Assembly: GCA_965217565.1 (NCBI GenBank)
Contig: CBDCIS010000001.1
Span: forward strand, 62,001 to 126,000
Origin: CBDCIS01 sp965217565
GTDB lineage: Bacteria > Chloroflexota > Dehalococcoidia > Lucifugimonadales > CATOSD01
Direction of reading: 5' to 3'
DNA: 64,000 nt
Position numbers and translations under genes: made by a program
The notes under the pieces: model-generated
What the model was told of the DNA's origin: nothing
What the model saw: only the letters and a program-made list of their open reading frames with translations
Database searches by the model: none
Shown: positions 54,208 through 62,509 of the stretch, in pieces
Layout of the letters: each line of letters begins with the position of its first letter
Numbering within the stretch: position 1 is the first letter of the stretch

Positions 54208-55030
54208 GAGGGTGTGTGTAAAGGTGGTCACCCGGGTTCTAGCCGTCGGAGCATAAGATGGATCATCGCTATATTCACCTAAGCCTCCGACGTTTCAGGG
54301 AGAGCTTCGTAGTCCTTGCTCAGCCGACGGAACCGGCCCAACCACGCCAGCGTTCGCTCGACCACCCATCTTCGTGGCAGCACCTCGAATTGATGGCTGT
54401 CCCTCGGGCGCCTCACAATCTCCAGGACGTAGCCAGTGTAGGTCTGAACCCAATCAACCAACCGCCCAGCGTAACCAGCATCAGCCCAGATGAGCCGCAG
54501 CCTCGGAAACCGGCCCATCAATCTGTTGATAACCAACATCGCCCCATCCCTATCCTGCATGTTGGCAGGATGGACTACGACGGCCAACAGCAACCCTATG
54601 GTATCGACGACGATGTGTCGCTTGCGTCCTGTGACTTTCTTACCAGCATCATAGCCACGAGGCCCCCTTTTTCCGTCGTCTTGACCGACTGGCTGTCTAT
54701 GATCGCTGCACTGGGTGTCCATTCTCTCCCTTCGGCCTGTCTCACCTTCGGTCGCAGCGCCTCGTGGACCTGTTCCCATGTGCCGTCGTTCTTCCACCTG
54801 CGGAAGTATTGGTACACTGTCTGCCAGGGCGGCAGGTCGTGGGGCATGGACCGCCATGCGCATCCGCTGCGAAGAACATACAAAATACCGTTCACCACCT
54901 CCTGCAGGTCAACGGTACGTGGCCTTCCTCCCGGCTTGGCGGCTGGGAGCAACGGCGCAAGTATCTTCCATTGGTCATTCGTCAGGTCGCTGGGATAAGG
55001 TTTCCTTTTCAGGGAGTCTGACATCGCGTA
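54208..55030 (-). mobile_element. IS5-family insertion sequence, right end not found
   Basis: Left end GAGGGTGTGTG at 54208, directly after TTA, the same terminal sequence as at 44539. The transposase is full length at its N-terminus, yet no matching CACACACCCTC end can be seen beyond 55024, so the right end has been lost or diverged. Confidence 0.65.
54228..55024 (-). pseudogene. IS5-family transposase with nonsense codon
   Basis: orfA from ATG 55024: MSDSLKRKPYPSDLTNDQW, GILYVLRSGCAWRSMPHDLP, IIDSQSVKTTEKGG. After the A5G5 frameshift site orfB gives VDTIGLLLAVVVHPANMQD, WADAGYAGRL, WVVERTLAWLGRFRRLSKDY. A TAG at 54281-54279 replaces the Trp found in relatives (TSEAW); the rest, VNIAMIHLMLRRLEPG, follows in frame to 54228. 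About 16 residues would be lost. Confidence 0.75.
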
Positions 55031-55077
55031 TGATGCCAGCAGTCCACACGAACAGCCTGCCGCGAAAGGACAGGACG

Positions 55078-56607
55078 ATGAGCAACATGGACACCCAGGC
55101 GGCCCTGGACTACCACCAGGGAACCAACCACCCAAATGGCAGCCTCATGGACATCAACCACGTCTGGGACCCAATGAATCCGCCGCTCCCTTTCAAGCTA
55201 TACACCAACCTCGAGGCAGTGAGCTTGTCCCTCGACGGCCCACCCGCCGGGCAGCCGGCGCTGTCCGCGATTGCGTCAACCGTCAAGGCCGGCCCTGACG
55301 CGCGGATACCCAGCCTGAGCACGTTGAGCAGGGTTCTGCACTTCTCGGCGGGCATCACCAAGACGCTGCGGCGTCCAACCGGGGCGCTGCCGTTCCGGGC
55401 CGCCGCTTGCACAGGCGCGCTATTCCACGTCGAGCTCTACCTGGTCTGTGGTGACCTTCCGGGTCTGGAGGCCGGCGTCTATCACTACGACCCCAACGGG
55501 TCGTCGCTGGACCGGTTGCGCGCCGGCGACTTCCGGCAGGCCGTCGCGGATGTCGCCGGGGGCGAGCCGAGCGTTGCCGCCGCTCCCGCGACTATCATGT
55601 ACACCGACGTCACCTGGCGGAACGCCTGCAAGTACCAGGCGCGGGAGTATCGCCACGCCTTCTGGGACTGCGGCACCATCCTGGCGAACACGTTGGCCTT
55701 AGCCTCCGCCGTCGATATTCCCGCGAGCGTCGTAGCCGGATTCGCGGACGACGCGCTTGGCGCGCTGCTGGGACTCGATCCACGGAGGGAGCTCCCCCTT
55801 GCCATGCTTCCCTTGGGATTCGCGCCCGATTGGTCAATCCCCGCGTCGCCCGCGGTCAGCCCGCTCGACCTCGAAACGCTCCCCATCTCAGCTCACGAGC
55901 GCGACTTTCCCGCAATCCGCGAGATGCACGCCGCTTCCTCACTGGCAGCCGGCGAAGAGGTCGCTTCCTGGAGAGTGAACGCCCCGGCGCACACCATGCC
56001 GCCGCCCACCGGACGGCTCACCCAACTTGCGCCGCACGCCGAGAGGGACACGCCGTCGGACTCCATTGAAAGGATAATCGTCCGTAGGGGTTCTACCCGA
56101 CGCTTCTCCCACGAGCCCATAACCTTCAGCCAACTCTCCACCGCTCTGCACCGCGCCACGCAAGCGATACCCGCCGATTTCCTGAAGCCGACAGGAACCG
56201 CCCTCAACGACATCTACCTGTTGGTCAACGCGGTTGACGGCCTCACCTCCGGCTCATACGTGTTCCACCGGGGCAGCCGCTCTTTGGAACTTCTAAGGGA
56301 GGGCGACTTTCGCCGTGACGCGGGTTTCCTGGGTTTGAATCAGGCTCTTGCCGCCGACGCCGCAGTCAACATCTTCCTCATGGCAAAGCTCGATCCCCTG
56401 CTGGAGCGATTCGGCAACAGGGGCTATCGCGTGGGGCAGCTAGACGCCAGTATCACCGCCGGCAGATTGTACATCGCTGCGTACGCGCAGGGCTTCGGCG
56501 CAACCGGCCTCACCTTCTTCGACGACCCGGTAACCAACTTCTTCTCCCCCCACGCCGAAGGCAAAAGCGTAATGTTCCTGGTAGCCCTGGGCCACAGAGC
56601 GCGCTAA
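55078..56607 (+). CDS. SagB-type dehydrogenase with two nitroreductase domains
   Basis: 509 aa from ATG 55078. It contains two tandem FMN nitroreductase-like modules: residues about 75-260 (SLSTLSRVLHFSAGITKT, CTGALFHVELYLVCGDLPGL, ACKYQAREYRHAFWDCGTIL) and about 320-505 (IERIIVRRGSTRRFSHEPIT, LTSGSYVFHRGSRSL, QLDASITAGRLYIAAYAQGF). In TOMM pathways SagB/ThcOx oxidises azolines, but no YcaO cyclodehydratase or precursor peptide is nearby, so another dehydrogenation is possible. It starts about 50 bp after an IS; earlier in-frame codons belong to IS sequence. Confidence 0.85.
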   Translation: MSNMDTQAALDYHQGTNHPNGSLMDINHVWDPMNPPLPFKLYTNLEAVSLSLDGPPAGQPALSAIASTVKAGPDARIPSLSTLSRVLHFSAGITKTLRRPTGALPFRAAACTGALFHVELYLVCGDLPGLEAGVYHYDPNGSSLDRLRAGDFRQAVADVAGGEPSVAAAPATIMYTDVTWRNACKYQAREYRHAFWDCGTILANTLALASAVDIPASVVAGFADDALGALLGLDPRRELPLAMLPLGFAPDWSIPASPAVSPLDLETLPISAHERDFPAIREMHAASSLAAGEEVASWRVNAPAHTMPPPTGRLTQLAPHAERDTPSDSIERIIVRRGSTRRFSHEPITFSQLSTALHRATQAIPADFLKPTGTALNDIYLLVNAVDGLTSGSYVFHRGSRSLELLREGDFRRDAGFLGLNQALAADAAVNIFLMAKLDPLLERFGNRGYRVGQLDASITAGRLYIAAYAQGFGATGLTFFDDPVTNFFSPHAEGKSVMFLVALGHRAR

Positions 56608-56768
56608 AACCAATCACCTCGTATCCCATTCCGACGCAAACGATGGCATCTGTGAGACCTTCCCCAGGGTCTTGATTCTGACACGCTATTTCCCATTTCG
56701 CCCCCACTTGGGGTATCATATGTTTGCAGCCGAGGAATCACGATCTTACCCGACCAGGAGGCCCAGCC

Positions 56769-57581
56769 GTGAAATTCACAGACATTCTCTATTCCAAGAG
56801 GGACGGCGTTTCGAGAATAACCATAAATCGTCCCGAGGTGTACAACGCCATCCGCGGCAAGACCACCGACGAGATGGTCGTCGCGTTGGAGGACTCCCGC
56901 GACGACGACAGCGTCCGAGTCGTTGTCATAGCCGGCTCCGGCCCCAACGCATTCTGCTCAGGGCGCGACCAGGGAGAAGACCGTTCCAGCCCCGAATACA
57001 GCGGCACGAGCGAAGGCAGCTTCACAGACCTCATCCGCGACCTGCCCAAGCCCGTCATCGCGATGGTGGATGGATTCGCCATCGGCTCGGGCAACATCCT
57101 GGCCTACACCTGCGACTTCACGGTGGCATCGACCCGCTCGACGTTCGGCCAGACTGGCCCCAGGGTTGGCAGCCCCGCGTCCGGGTTCGGTGTCGGCTAC
57201 CTGGCCCACGTCGTCGGTCAGAAGCGCGCCAGGGAGATTTGGATGCTCACCCAGCAATACTCCGCGCAGAGAGCCTACGAGATGGGCCTTGCCAACTCGG
57301 TCGTCCCCCACGACCAGCTCGATGCCGAGGTGGAACGCTATTGCAACCTTATCAAGAACAACAGCCCTGTGATTCTCGAACTGCAAAAGATCACCTTCAA
57401 CCAGGTGACCGACTACATGGAGAGCATTCCTAGCCCAACCGAGACCTACGCGCCCGATTATATCAAGTCCGACGAAGCCGAGGAGCGCCGCCTGGCCTTC
57501 ATCGAGCGCCGGCCCATCAATCCTGCCAAGAACCTGCCCTTCCTGCACGCCAGGCGCAATGCCCAGCCCGTCGGCGACTGA
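56769..57581 (+). CDS. Enoyl-CoA hydratase/isomerase family, MenB-like
   Basis: 270-aa crotonase. GTG start at 56769 after AGGAGG. N-terminal RITINRPEVYNAIRGKT, oxyanion region GPNAFCSGRDQ, DGFAIGSGNILAYTCDFTVA, and a stretch much like dihydroxynaphthoyl-CoA synthase: FGQTGPRVGS, GFGVGYLAHVVGQKRAREIW, YEMGLANSVVP. No other menaquinone gene is adjacent, and ring-closing or ring-opening crotonases share these motifs, so the substrate is open. It begins a plus-strand run with the next two genes. Confidence 0.85.
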   Translation: MKFTDILYSKRDGVSRITINRPEVYNAIRGKTTDEMVVALEDSRDDDSVRVVVIAGSGPNAFCSGRDQGEDRSSPEYSGTSEGSFTDLIRDLPKPVIAMVDGFAIGSGNILAYTCDFTVASTRSTFGQTGPRVGSPASGFGVGYLAHVVGQKRAREIWMLTQQYSAQRAYEMGLANSVVPHDQLDAEVERYCNLIKNNSPVILELQKITFNQVTDYMESIPSPTETYAPDYIKSDEAEERRLAFIERRPINPAKNLPFLHARRNAQPVGD

Positions 57582-57652
57582 GGGAGAAAAGGCAGACCCT
57601 AGCTCCGTATGGCGAGAAAGCCAACCCATGCAAGACAACCGGAGGTAAGCCA

Positions 57653-58030
57653 ATGGCCGCGACATCGGACGTGGAAATCAACGTAAATCTCGCATTCCCC
57701 AACGCGGGGGTCGTAGTCAAAATCGACGTCGGGCCGCCTGCCAGCAGCGACAACGGCAAGGGCCCGTCCTTCCATCTGAACGTGACCGACATCACGGACA
57801 ACACCGCCATTCCCTTCAGAGTTGAGGCATCGCCACCGCTCGCCGACTGGGTTCGCGGCTACTCCCGCTGGCTCAGAAGGGCCAGGGTAACCGCCACACA
57901 CGACCAGAACGCCATAACCGGCTCGTTTGACGCCAACCTCACTGCCGAACAGGTGCTCAGGGGCGTTAGCGACGCCTGCGACATGGCCCGCCAGCGCTTC
58001 GAACTCTACGAAGACAGCATCCTGGCCTGA
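57653..58030 (+). CDS. Hypothetical protein
   Basis: 125 aa, ATG 57653 with strong SD (CGGAGGTAAG). No signal peptide or membrane segment. Beta-rich first part (VEINVNLAFPNAGVVVKIDV, FHLNVTDITD), helical end (TAEQVLRGVSDACDMARQRF). No family recognised. It lies between the MenB-like gene and the MmgE/PrpD gene with short gaps, so it may serve the same pathway. Confidence 0.65.
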   Translation: MAATSDVEINVNLAFPNAGVVVKIDVGPPASSDNGKGPSFHLNVTDITDNTAIPFRVEASPPLADWVRGYSRWLRRARVTATHDQNAITGSFDANLTAEQVLRGVSDACDMARQRFELYEDSILA

Positions 58031-58046
58031 GCGCGATAGCAACGCC

Positions 58047-59426
58047 ATGTACGCCGCCGAAAAGATGGCCGACTTCGCCTTCTCGCTGGAATACGACGCC
58101 CTGCCGGAACCGGTCGCGGCAGCCGCCAGGCGTTACCTCGCGGACAGCGTCGCCTGCGCGCTCGCCGCCTATCACGCGCGGCCCGTGGAGTTGGCGCGCG
58201 GCTACGCTATAGCTCGCGGTGGCGGCGAAGAGGCCACGCTTATCGGCGCGAATCGCAAGACGCCCGCGGACGTCGCCGCCCTGGTCAACGGCACGATGGT
58301 GCGTTATCTCGACGCAAACGACATCTACGCCACCAGCGGCGGACGCGAGGGCGGCCACTTCAGCGACGTCATACCCGCGCTCATCGCTCTCGCGGAGCAG
58401 CATCGGCGAAGCGGCCGCGAACTGGTTGCCTGCGTCGTCGCCGCCTATGAGCTTCTGGGCGCGGTGGCCGAGTCCTACCACTTCTCCAGGCGCGGGTATC
58501 ACGCGATAACCCAAGAGCCCTGGACGCTGCCCATCGTCGCGTCGCGTCTCATTGGCGCGACTCCCGCCGCCGCCGTCAACGCCTGCGGACTATCCGGCGC
58601 AACCGGAATGGTGCTCAACACCTGGCTCAGGCCCTCTCCAAGCATCCCAATGATAAAGGCCGTCGCCGTCGGTCTGGCCTCGCAGCGCGCCGTCCAATCG
58701 GCGCAGCTTGCCGCCCTGGGCGTCACCGCATCCGAGGACGCCCTCGAAACCGCCTTCGGACGCCTCGACGCCCTCCACGACATCCCAGCCGACACGGCGC
58801 GTTTCGACAAGCTGGGCCGCCACTGGACCACCACCCGCAACGTCATCAAGGCCTATCCGGCGCAGATCTCGACCCAGGCGGCCATCGAGGCGACGCTCGA
58901 GCTTCATCGCCGCGGCGTCCGCGCCCACAGCGTCGCGCAACTCACGCTGTACGGGCATGGCGGCGTTTGCGGCGGAGTGCAGGGTTCGCCCGAATCCTAC
59001 GCGCCGGCGACCCGCGAGGCGGCCGATCACAGCACGCCCTATGTCACGGCGATGGCGCTGCTGCGTGGCAGGCTGACCGCGCGCGAATACGAGGGCGCTC
59101 CCTGGGACACCGAGGAGTACAAGGCCCTCGCCTCCAGGATAGAGCTGGTGAGGGAACCCCAAAGGGATGAGGCAATGAGGAACGAAGGCATTATGGGCGT
59201 GCGACTGGTCGCGCGGATGCGCGACGGCACAGTCGAAGAGGCGAACGTCCATCAGCCGAAAGGCCATCCCGACGCCCCGCTCAGCGATGCCGAGCTGCTC
59301 GATAAGATGACCTGGCTCCTGGAAGACGTAGCCCCCAAGCACACGCCCCAACGACTCTTCGACCTGTGCCAAACCATGTCAACCCCGGAGGACGTAACCA
59401 GCCTGCTGGCGGCCTGCAACCTCTAG
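58047..59426 (+). CDS. MmgE/PrpD family protein
   Basis: 459-aa homologue of 2-methylcitrate dehydratase and cis-aconitate decarboxylase. Conserved: N-terminal LADSVACALAAYHARP, GTMVRYLDANDIYA, GGHFSDVIPALIALAE, FDKLGRHWTT with KAYPAQISTQAAIEATLEL, and SIPYVTAxAL-like STPYVTAMALLRG. The exact acid substrate is unknown; methylcitrate genes are not nearby. Its TAG stop is part of the left arm of a MITE-like repeat, so the C-terminus may have been changed by insertion. Confidence 0.9.
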   Translation: MYAAEKMADFAFSLEYDALPEPVAAAARRYLADSVACALAAYHARPVELARGYAIARGGGEEATLIGANRKTPADVAALVNGTMVRYLDANDIYATSGGREGGHFSDVIPALIALAEQHRRSGRELVACVVAAYELLGAVAESYHFSRRGYHAITQEPWTLPIVASRLIGATPAAAVNACGLSGATGMVLNTWLRPSPSIPMIKAVAVGLASQRAVQSAQLAALGVTASEDALETAFGRLDALHDIPADTARFDKLGRHWTTTRNVIKAYPAQISTQAAIEATLELHRRGVRAHSVAQLTLYGHGGVCGGVQGSPESYAPATREAADHSTPYVTAMALLRGRLTAREYEGAPWDTEEYKALASRIELVREPQRDEAMRNEGIMGVRLVARMRDGTVEEANVHQPKGHPDAPLSDAELLDKMTWLLEDVAPKHTPQRLFDLCQTMSTPEDVTSLLAACNL

Positions 59427-59570
59427 TACCGTTTCCACTTGAAAGTGACAAACACTGAAATGTGACCGTCTCTCCCGCGAAAGCGGGAACCCATCGCAAT
59501 GGCTCGCCGCTCGGCAATCCAGAGTGGAAGGCGGACCACATATTATCAAATACACCTGGAAACGGTACTA
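59424..59570. repeat. MITE-like element carrying repeat B
   Basis: Perfect 14-bp inverted arms TAGTACCGTTTCCA (59424-59437) and TGGAAACGGTACTA (59557-59570) enclose about 119 bp, most of it the repeat B unit (59468-59521). The first three bases of the left arm are the stop codon of the MmgE/PrpD gene. Confidence 0.7.
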
Positions 59571-59655
59571 GCCCAACCCACTGATAAACTGACTACCGGC
59601 CTACCGACCGGCCTGCTTCCGCGCCGCCGAACCGGCGGCGATGCTCCCGCAGCGT

Positions 59656-60036
59656 TCAATTGTCCTGTATCACCGGGATGCCCGCCGCCCGCGCCCGCTC
59701 AGCCGCCTCCTCGTTCACAACCCCGTCCTGCATCCAGATGTACTTCACGCCAACCGCGATAGCCTCATCCACCACGGGCCCCACGAGCTCCGAGCGGCGG
59801 AACACGTCAACCATATCGATAGGCTCAGGCACCGACTGCAGGTCCGGATAGCTCTTCTCTCCGAGCGCCTCTTCGATCAGAGGATTCACCGGAATGATGC
59901 GGTAGCCCTGCTCCTGCATGTACTTGGACACGTAGTGACTCGGCCTCTCAGGATTGAGAGACATGCCGACAACCGCAATGGTCCGGCTGTTCCTAAGCTG
60001 CTCCTCTACAAGGTCAATCGAAGTCCTCCTTGCCAA
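59656..60036 (-). CDS. CoA-binding protein (YccU-like)
   Basis: 126-aa Rossmann protein of the CoA_binding_2 family. Nucleotide loop RTIAVVGMSLNPERPSHYVS, then GYRIIPVNPLIEEALGEKSY, IDMVDVFRRSELVGPVVDEA, and IWMQDGVVNEEAAERARAAG. Members resemble the N-domain of succinyl-CoA synthetase alpha. Precise role unknown. Confidence 0.85.
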   Translation of the reverse strand: MARRTSIDLVEEQLRNSRTIAVVGMSLNPERPSHYVSKYMQEQGYRIIPVNPLIEEALGEKSYPDLQSVPEPIDMVDVFRRSELVGPVVDEAIAVGVKYIWMQDGVVNEEAAERARAAGIPVIQDN

Positions 60037-60095
60037 TTTTGCCTAAACCGCGCTCTTTGCACTGACAACTGAAATCTGCCCTACTGACAAACCGC

Positions 60096-61256
60096 CTACT
60101 CCCGCAGCGGACGAAAGAACGCGCGGATGTCCTCCACCAGCATCTCCGGCGTTTCCAGCGCGGCGAAGTGGCCGCCCCTCGGCATCTCGCTCCACTGGCG
60201 AAGGTCGCTGAAGATGCGCTCCGCCCACTCCCTCGGCGGGTAGGAAATCTCCTTGGGGAACAGTGCCACCGCCGCCGGTGGGCGAATGAACTCGCCTTCG
60301 CCAAGCACAAGCGAATCTCGCTGCGATTCGTAGTACAGCCGCACCGACGAGCTTATCGTCCGCGTCACCCAGTACAGCGTAACGTTAGTCAGAAGCTCGT
60401 CTTTCGTGTACACCCTCTCCAGGTCGCCGCCGCAGTCGCTCCAGGTGCGGAACTTCTCTACAATCCACGCCGCCAGACCTACCGGTGAGTCCGTAAGCCC
60501 ATAGGACAGCGTCTGGGGTTTCGTTCCCTGGATGTGACCATACCCGCCCTCGGTTTGCCGCCAGTCGTCTCTGGCCTGGAGAAAGGCCCTCTCCCTCTCG
60601 GACAGCTCGCGGGAACCCGGCCCCAGGAACGGCGAGGCGGTCACCAGCGTAACGTGCGTCCCAATCACGTTCTCGGGGTTGGCATGGGCGACACTGGCCG
60701 TCACCCCGCCGCCCCAGTCGCCCCCTTGCGCGCCGAACCTGTCGTACCCAAGCTCCCCCATCATCAGCTTGCCAAACAGTTCGCTCACCCTGCGGTAACT
60801 CATGCCCCGCTGACTCGGACGGCCCGAGAAGCCGTAGCCGGGCATGGACGGCGCTACCACGTCGAAGGAGTCCGCCGCATCGCCGCCGAACGAGGCCGGG
60901 TCAGTGAGCATGGGAATTATCTTGTGCATCTCCCAGAAGGTGCTGGGCCAGCCGTGCGTGATGAGCAGCGGCAGGGGATTCGCGCCCCGACCGCGCTCGT
61001 GAACGAAGTGGAGGCTCTGCCCATCCACCTCTGTCGTGTACTGAGAGAGGCGGTTTAGCAGCCGCTCCTGCGAACGCCAGTCGAACTCCGTGCGCCAGTA
61101 CTCCGCCAGCTCTCTGACGTAGGCCATGTTGGAGCCGTAGTCCCATCCTGAGTTCGACACCTCATCGGGCCAGCGAGTGTCGCCGATACGCCGGCGCAAG
61201 TCGCCCAGCGTCTCTTCATCCACCGCAATCTCAAAGCGTTCGGTAGCCAAAGCCAA
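60096..61256 (-). CDS. Epoxide hydrolase (microsomal type)
   Basis: 386-aa alpha/beta hydrolase with an N-terminal EHN domain (RFEIAVDEETLGDLRRRI...TRWPDE, GSNMAYVRELAEYWRTEFDW). HGWP oxyanion motif in LLITHGWPSTFWEM, nucleophile Asp in AQGGDWGGGVTA, cap Tyr, and catalytic His in MPRGGHFAALETPE. Opens epoxides to diols; the substrate is unknown. It is 26 bp downstream of the Ldh-family gene on the same strand. Confidence 0.92.
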   Translation of the reverse strand: MALATERFEIAVDEETLGDLRRRIGDTRWPDEVSNSGWDYGSNMAYVRELAEYWRTEFDWRSQERLLNRLSQYTTEVDGQSLHFVHERGRGANPLPLLITHGWPSTFWEMHKIIPMLTDPASFGGDAADSFDVVAPSMPGYGFSGRPSQRGMSYRRVSELFGKLMMGELGYDRFGAQGGDWGGGVTASVAHANPENVIGTHVTLVTASPFLGPGSRELSERERAFLQARDDWRQTEGGYGHIQGTKPQTLSYGLTDSPVGLAAWIVEKFRTWSDCGGDLERVYTKDELLTNVTLYWVTRTISSSVRLYYESQRDSLVLGEGEFIRPPAAVALFPKEISYPPREWAERIFSDLRQWSEMPRGGHFAALETPEMLVEDIRAFFRPLRE

Positions 61257-61281
61257 CCTCCTTGAGCCCCCTCACTACTCA

Positions 61282-62331
61282 CTATCCACTCGCGACTCCG
61301 TCCACTCCGTACTCTTCCGCCAGCTCTCTCAACCGCTCCCACGTCGCGTCCTCCACCTCGATCCCATCACGGCTCTTCTGCCGCGAGCGCAGATGCTCCA
61401 ACTCTCCCGGGTAATATACCTCGCCGAACCCCTCCGCTGGCGGCGTGTTCTTCAGGTAGGCCGCGAACTCCGTAACCTCGCTCTTGAACTCCTCCAAGGG
61501 GCGGAACGCATCCACGCTGAACGCCGCCATGAAGCAGCCGTCGTTGTGCCTGCCCGAAGGGTCTATGCCGAAGCCCAGGCCGGTAAGGATTCCTGAAAAA
61601 ATCTCCACCATGGTCGAAAGCCCATACCCCTTGTGGCCCTCCGGCCCGCCCAGCGGCAGCATCACGCCGCCCTGGCGCAGCGCGCCGGGATCGGTCGTCC
61701 GATTGCCGTCCTTGTCCAGCAGCCACCCCTCTGGAATCGGCGCGTTCCTCGCCACCGCGACCGCCAGCTTGCCCGCCGCCACCGCGCTCGTCGCCATGTC
61801 AATGAACAGCGGCCCGTCGAGGTTGCTGGGCATAGCGATGCAGATAGGGTTCGTGCCGAGCCGAGCCTCGCGCCCTCCGAACGGCGCGACAGACTTTGCC
61901 GATCTTCCCGAGTCCGCCGTCATAATGCCTATCATTCCCGCGTTGGTCGCCATTATCGGGTAGTCGGCGACGCGTCCCACGTGGCTCTGGCGAAACACCG
62001 TAGCGGCGGCCACGCTGTTCTGTTGAGCCTTCTCGATCGTCATCCGCATCGCCCGCTCCGACACGACGTAGCCGAATCCCCAATGGCCGTCGATCACCGT
62101 CGTTGTGGGCGTCTCCCTCACTACCTCGAACGGCGCTCCCGGCACGATGTGCCCCTGCTTGACGCGCTCGATGTACGTGGGAATCTGGATGATGCCATGC
62201 GAGTCGTGCCCCGCCAGATTTGCCCCAATAGAATGTCGCGAGACGATGCCGGCCTCTTCCTCGCTCGCCCCCGCAGCCTGAAGCAGCCGCGAGGCAATCT
62301 CCTCGAGCCTATCCGCCTGTACCGTAGGCAT
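61282..62331 (-). CDS. Ldh family oxidoreductase (malate/L-lactate dehydrogenase type 2)
   Basis: 349-aa NAD(P)-dependent 2-hydroxyacid dehydrogenase of the YlbC/ComC/AllD fold. Seen: catalytic His in GHDSHGIIQIPTYIERV, DGHWGFGYVVSERAM, HVGRVADYP, GTNPICIAMPS and GPEGHKGYGLSTMVEIFSG. Candidate substrates are malate, sulfolactate, ureidoglycolate or similar. Likely co-transcribed with the epoxide hydrolase. Confidence 0.9.
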   Translation of the reverse strand: MPTVQADRLEEIASRLLQAAGASEEEAGIVSRHSIGANLAGHDSHGIIQIPTYIERVKQGHIVPGAPFEVVRETPTTTVIDGHWGFGYVVSERAMRMTIEKAQQNSVAAATVFRQSHVGRVADYPIMATNAGMIGIMTADSGRSAKSVAPFGGREARLGTNPICIAMPSNLDGPLFIDMATSAVAAGKLAVAVARNAPIPEGWLLDKDGNRTTDPGALRQGGVMLPLGGPEGHKGYGLSTMVEIFSGILTGLGFGIDPSGRHNDGCFMAAFSVDAFRPLEEFKSEVTEFAAYLKNTPPAEGFGEVYYPGELEHLRSRQKSRDGIEVEDATWERLRELAEEYGVDGVASG

Positions 62332-62443
62332 AACGCCCTCCTAATATCCAAGTGCCTTACCACCGGCCAAATCTGCCCCACACCACTTTACCACATCGGA
62401 CACGTTACTCCGCCCTGAATCACCGACCGCTGACTGCTGGCTA

Positions 62444-62473
62444 CTGACTAACTACCCCGCTCCATGCTACGCT
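62444..62473 (+). promoter_or_regulatory. Putative promoter of second tenA
   Basis: CTGACT (62444-62449), 18-bp spacer, TACGCT (62468-62473). As at dapF, the -35 hexamer comes from an ACTGA-type spacer run. Confidence 0.4.
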
Positions 62474-62509
62474 ATCAGGCAGCCAACCCCAACCTTCAGG
62501 AGGCAACTC

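Noticed and set aside
54279..54281. TAG in the transposase as pyrrolysine or programmed read-through
   Set aside because: Other copies have Trp there, no Pyl genes are seen, and the copy also lacks one end; simple decay is enough.
54715..55077. In-frame extension of the SagB-type gene upstream
   Set aside because: It would be translated from the antisense strand of the insertion sequence; ATG 55078 begins the native protein.
57927..58046. Upstream start for the MmgE/PrpD gene
   Set aside because: It overlaps the preceding 125-aa gene in another frame and adds Ser/Ala/Thr-rich sequence foreign to the family.
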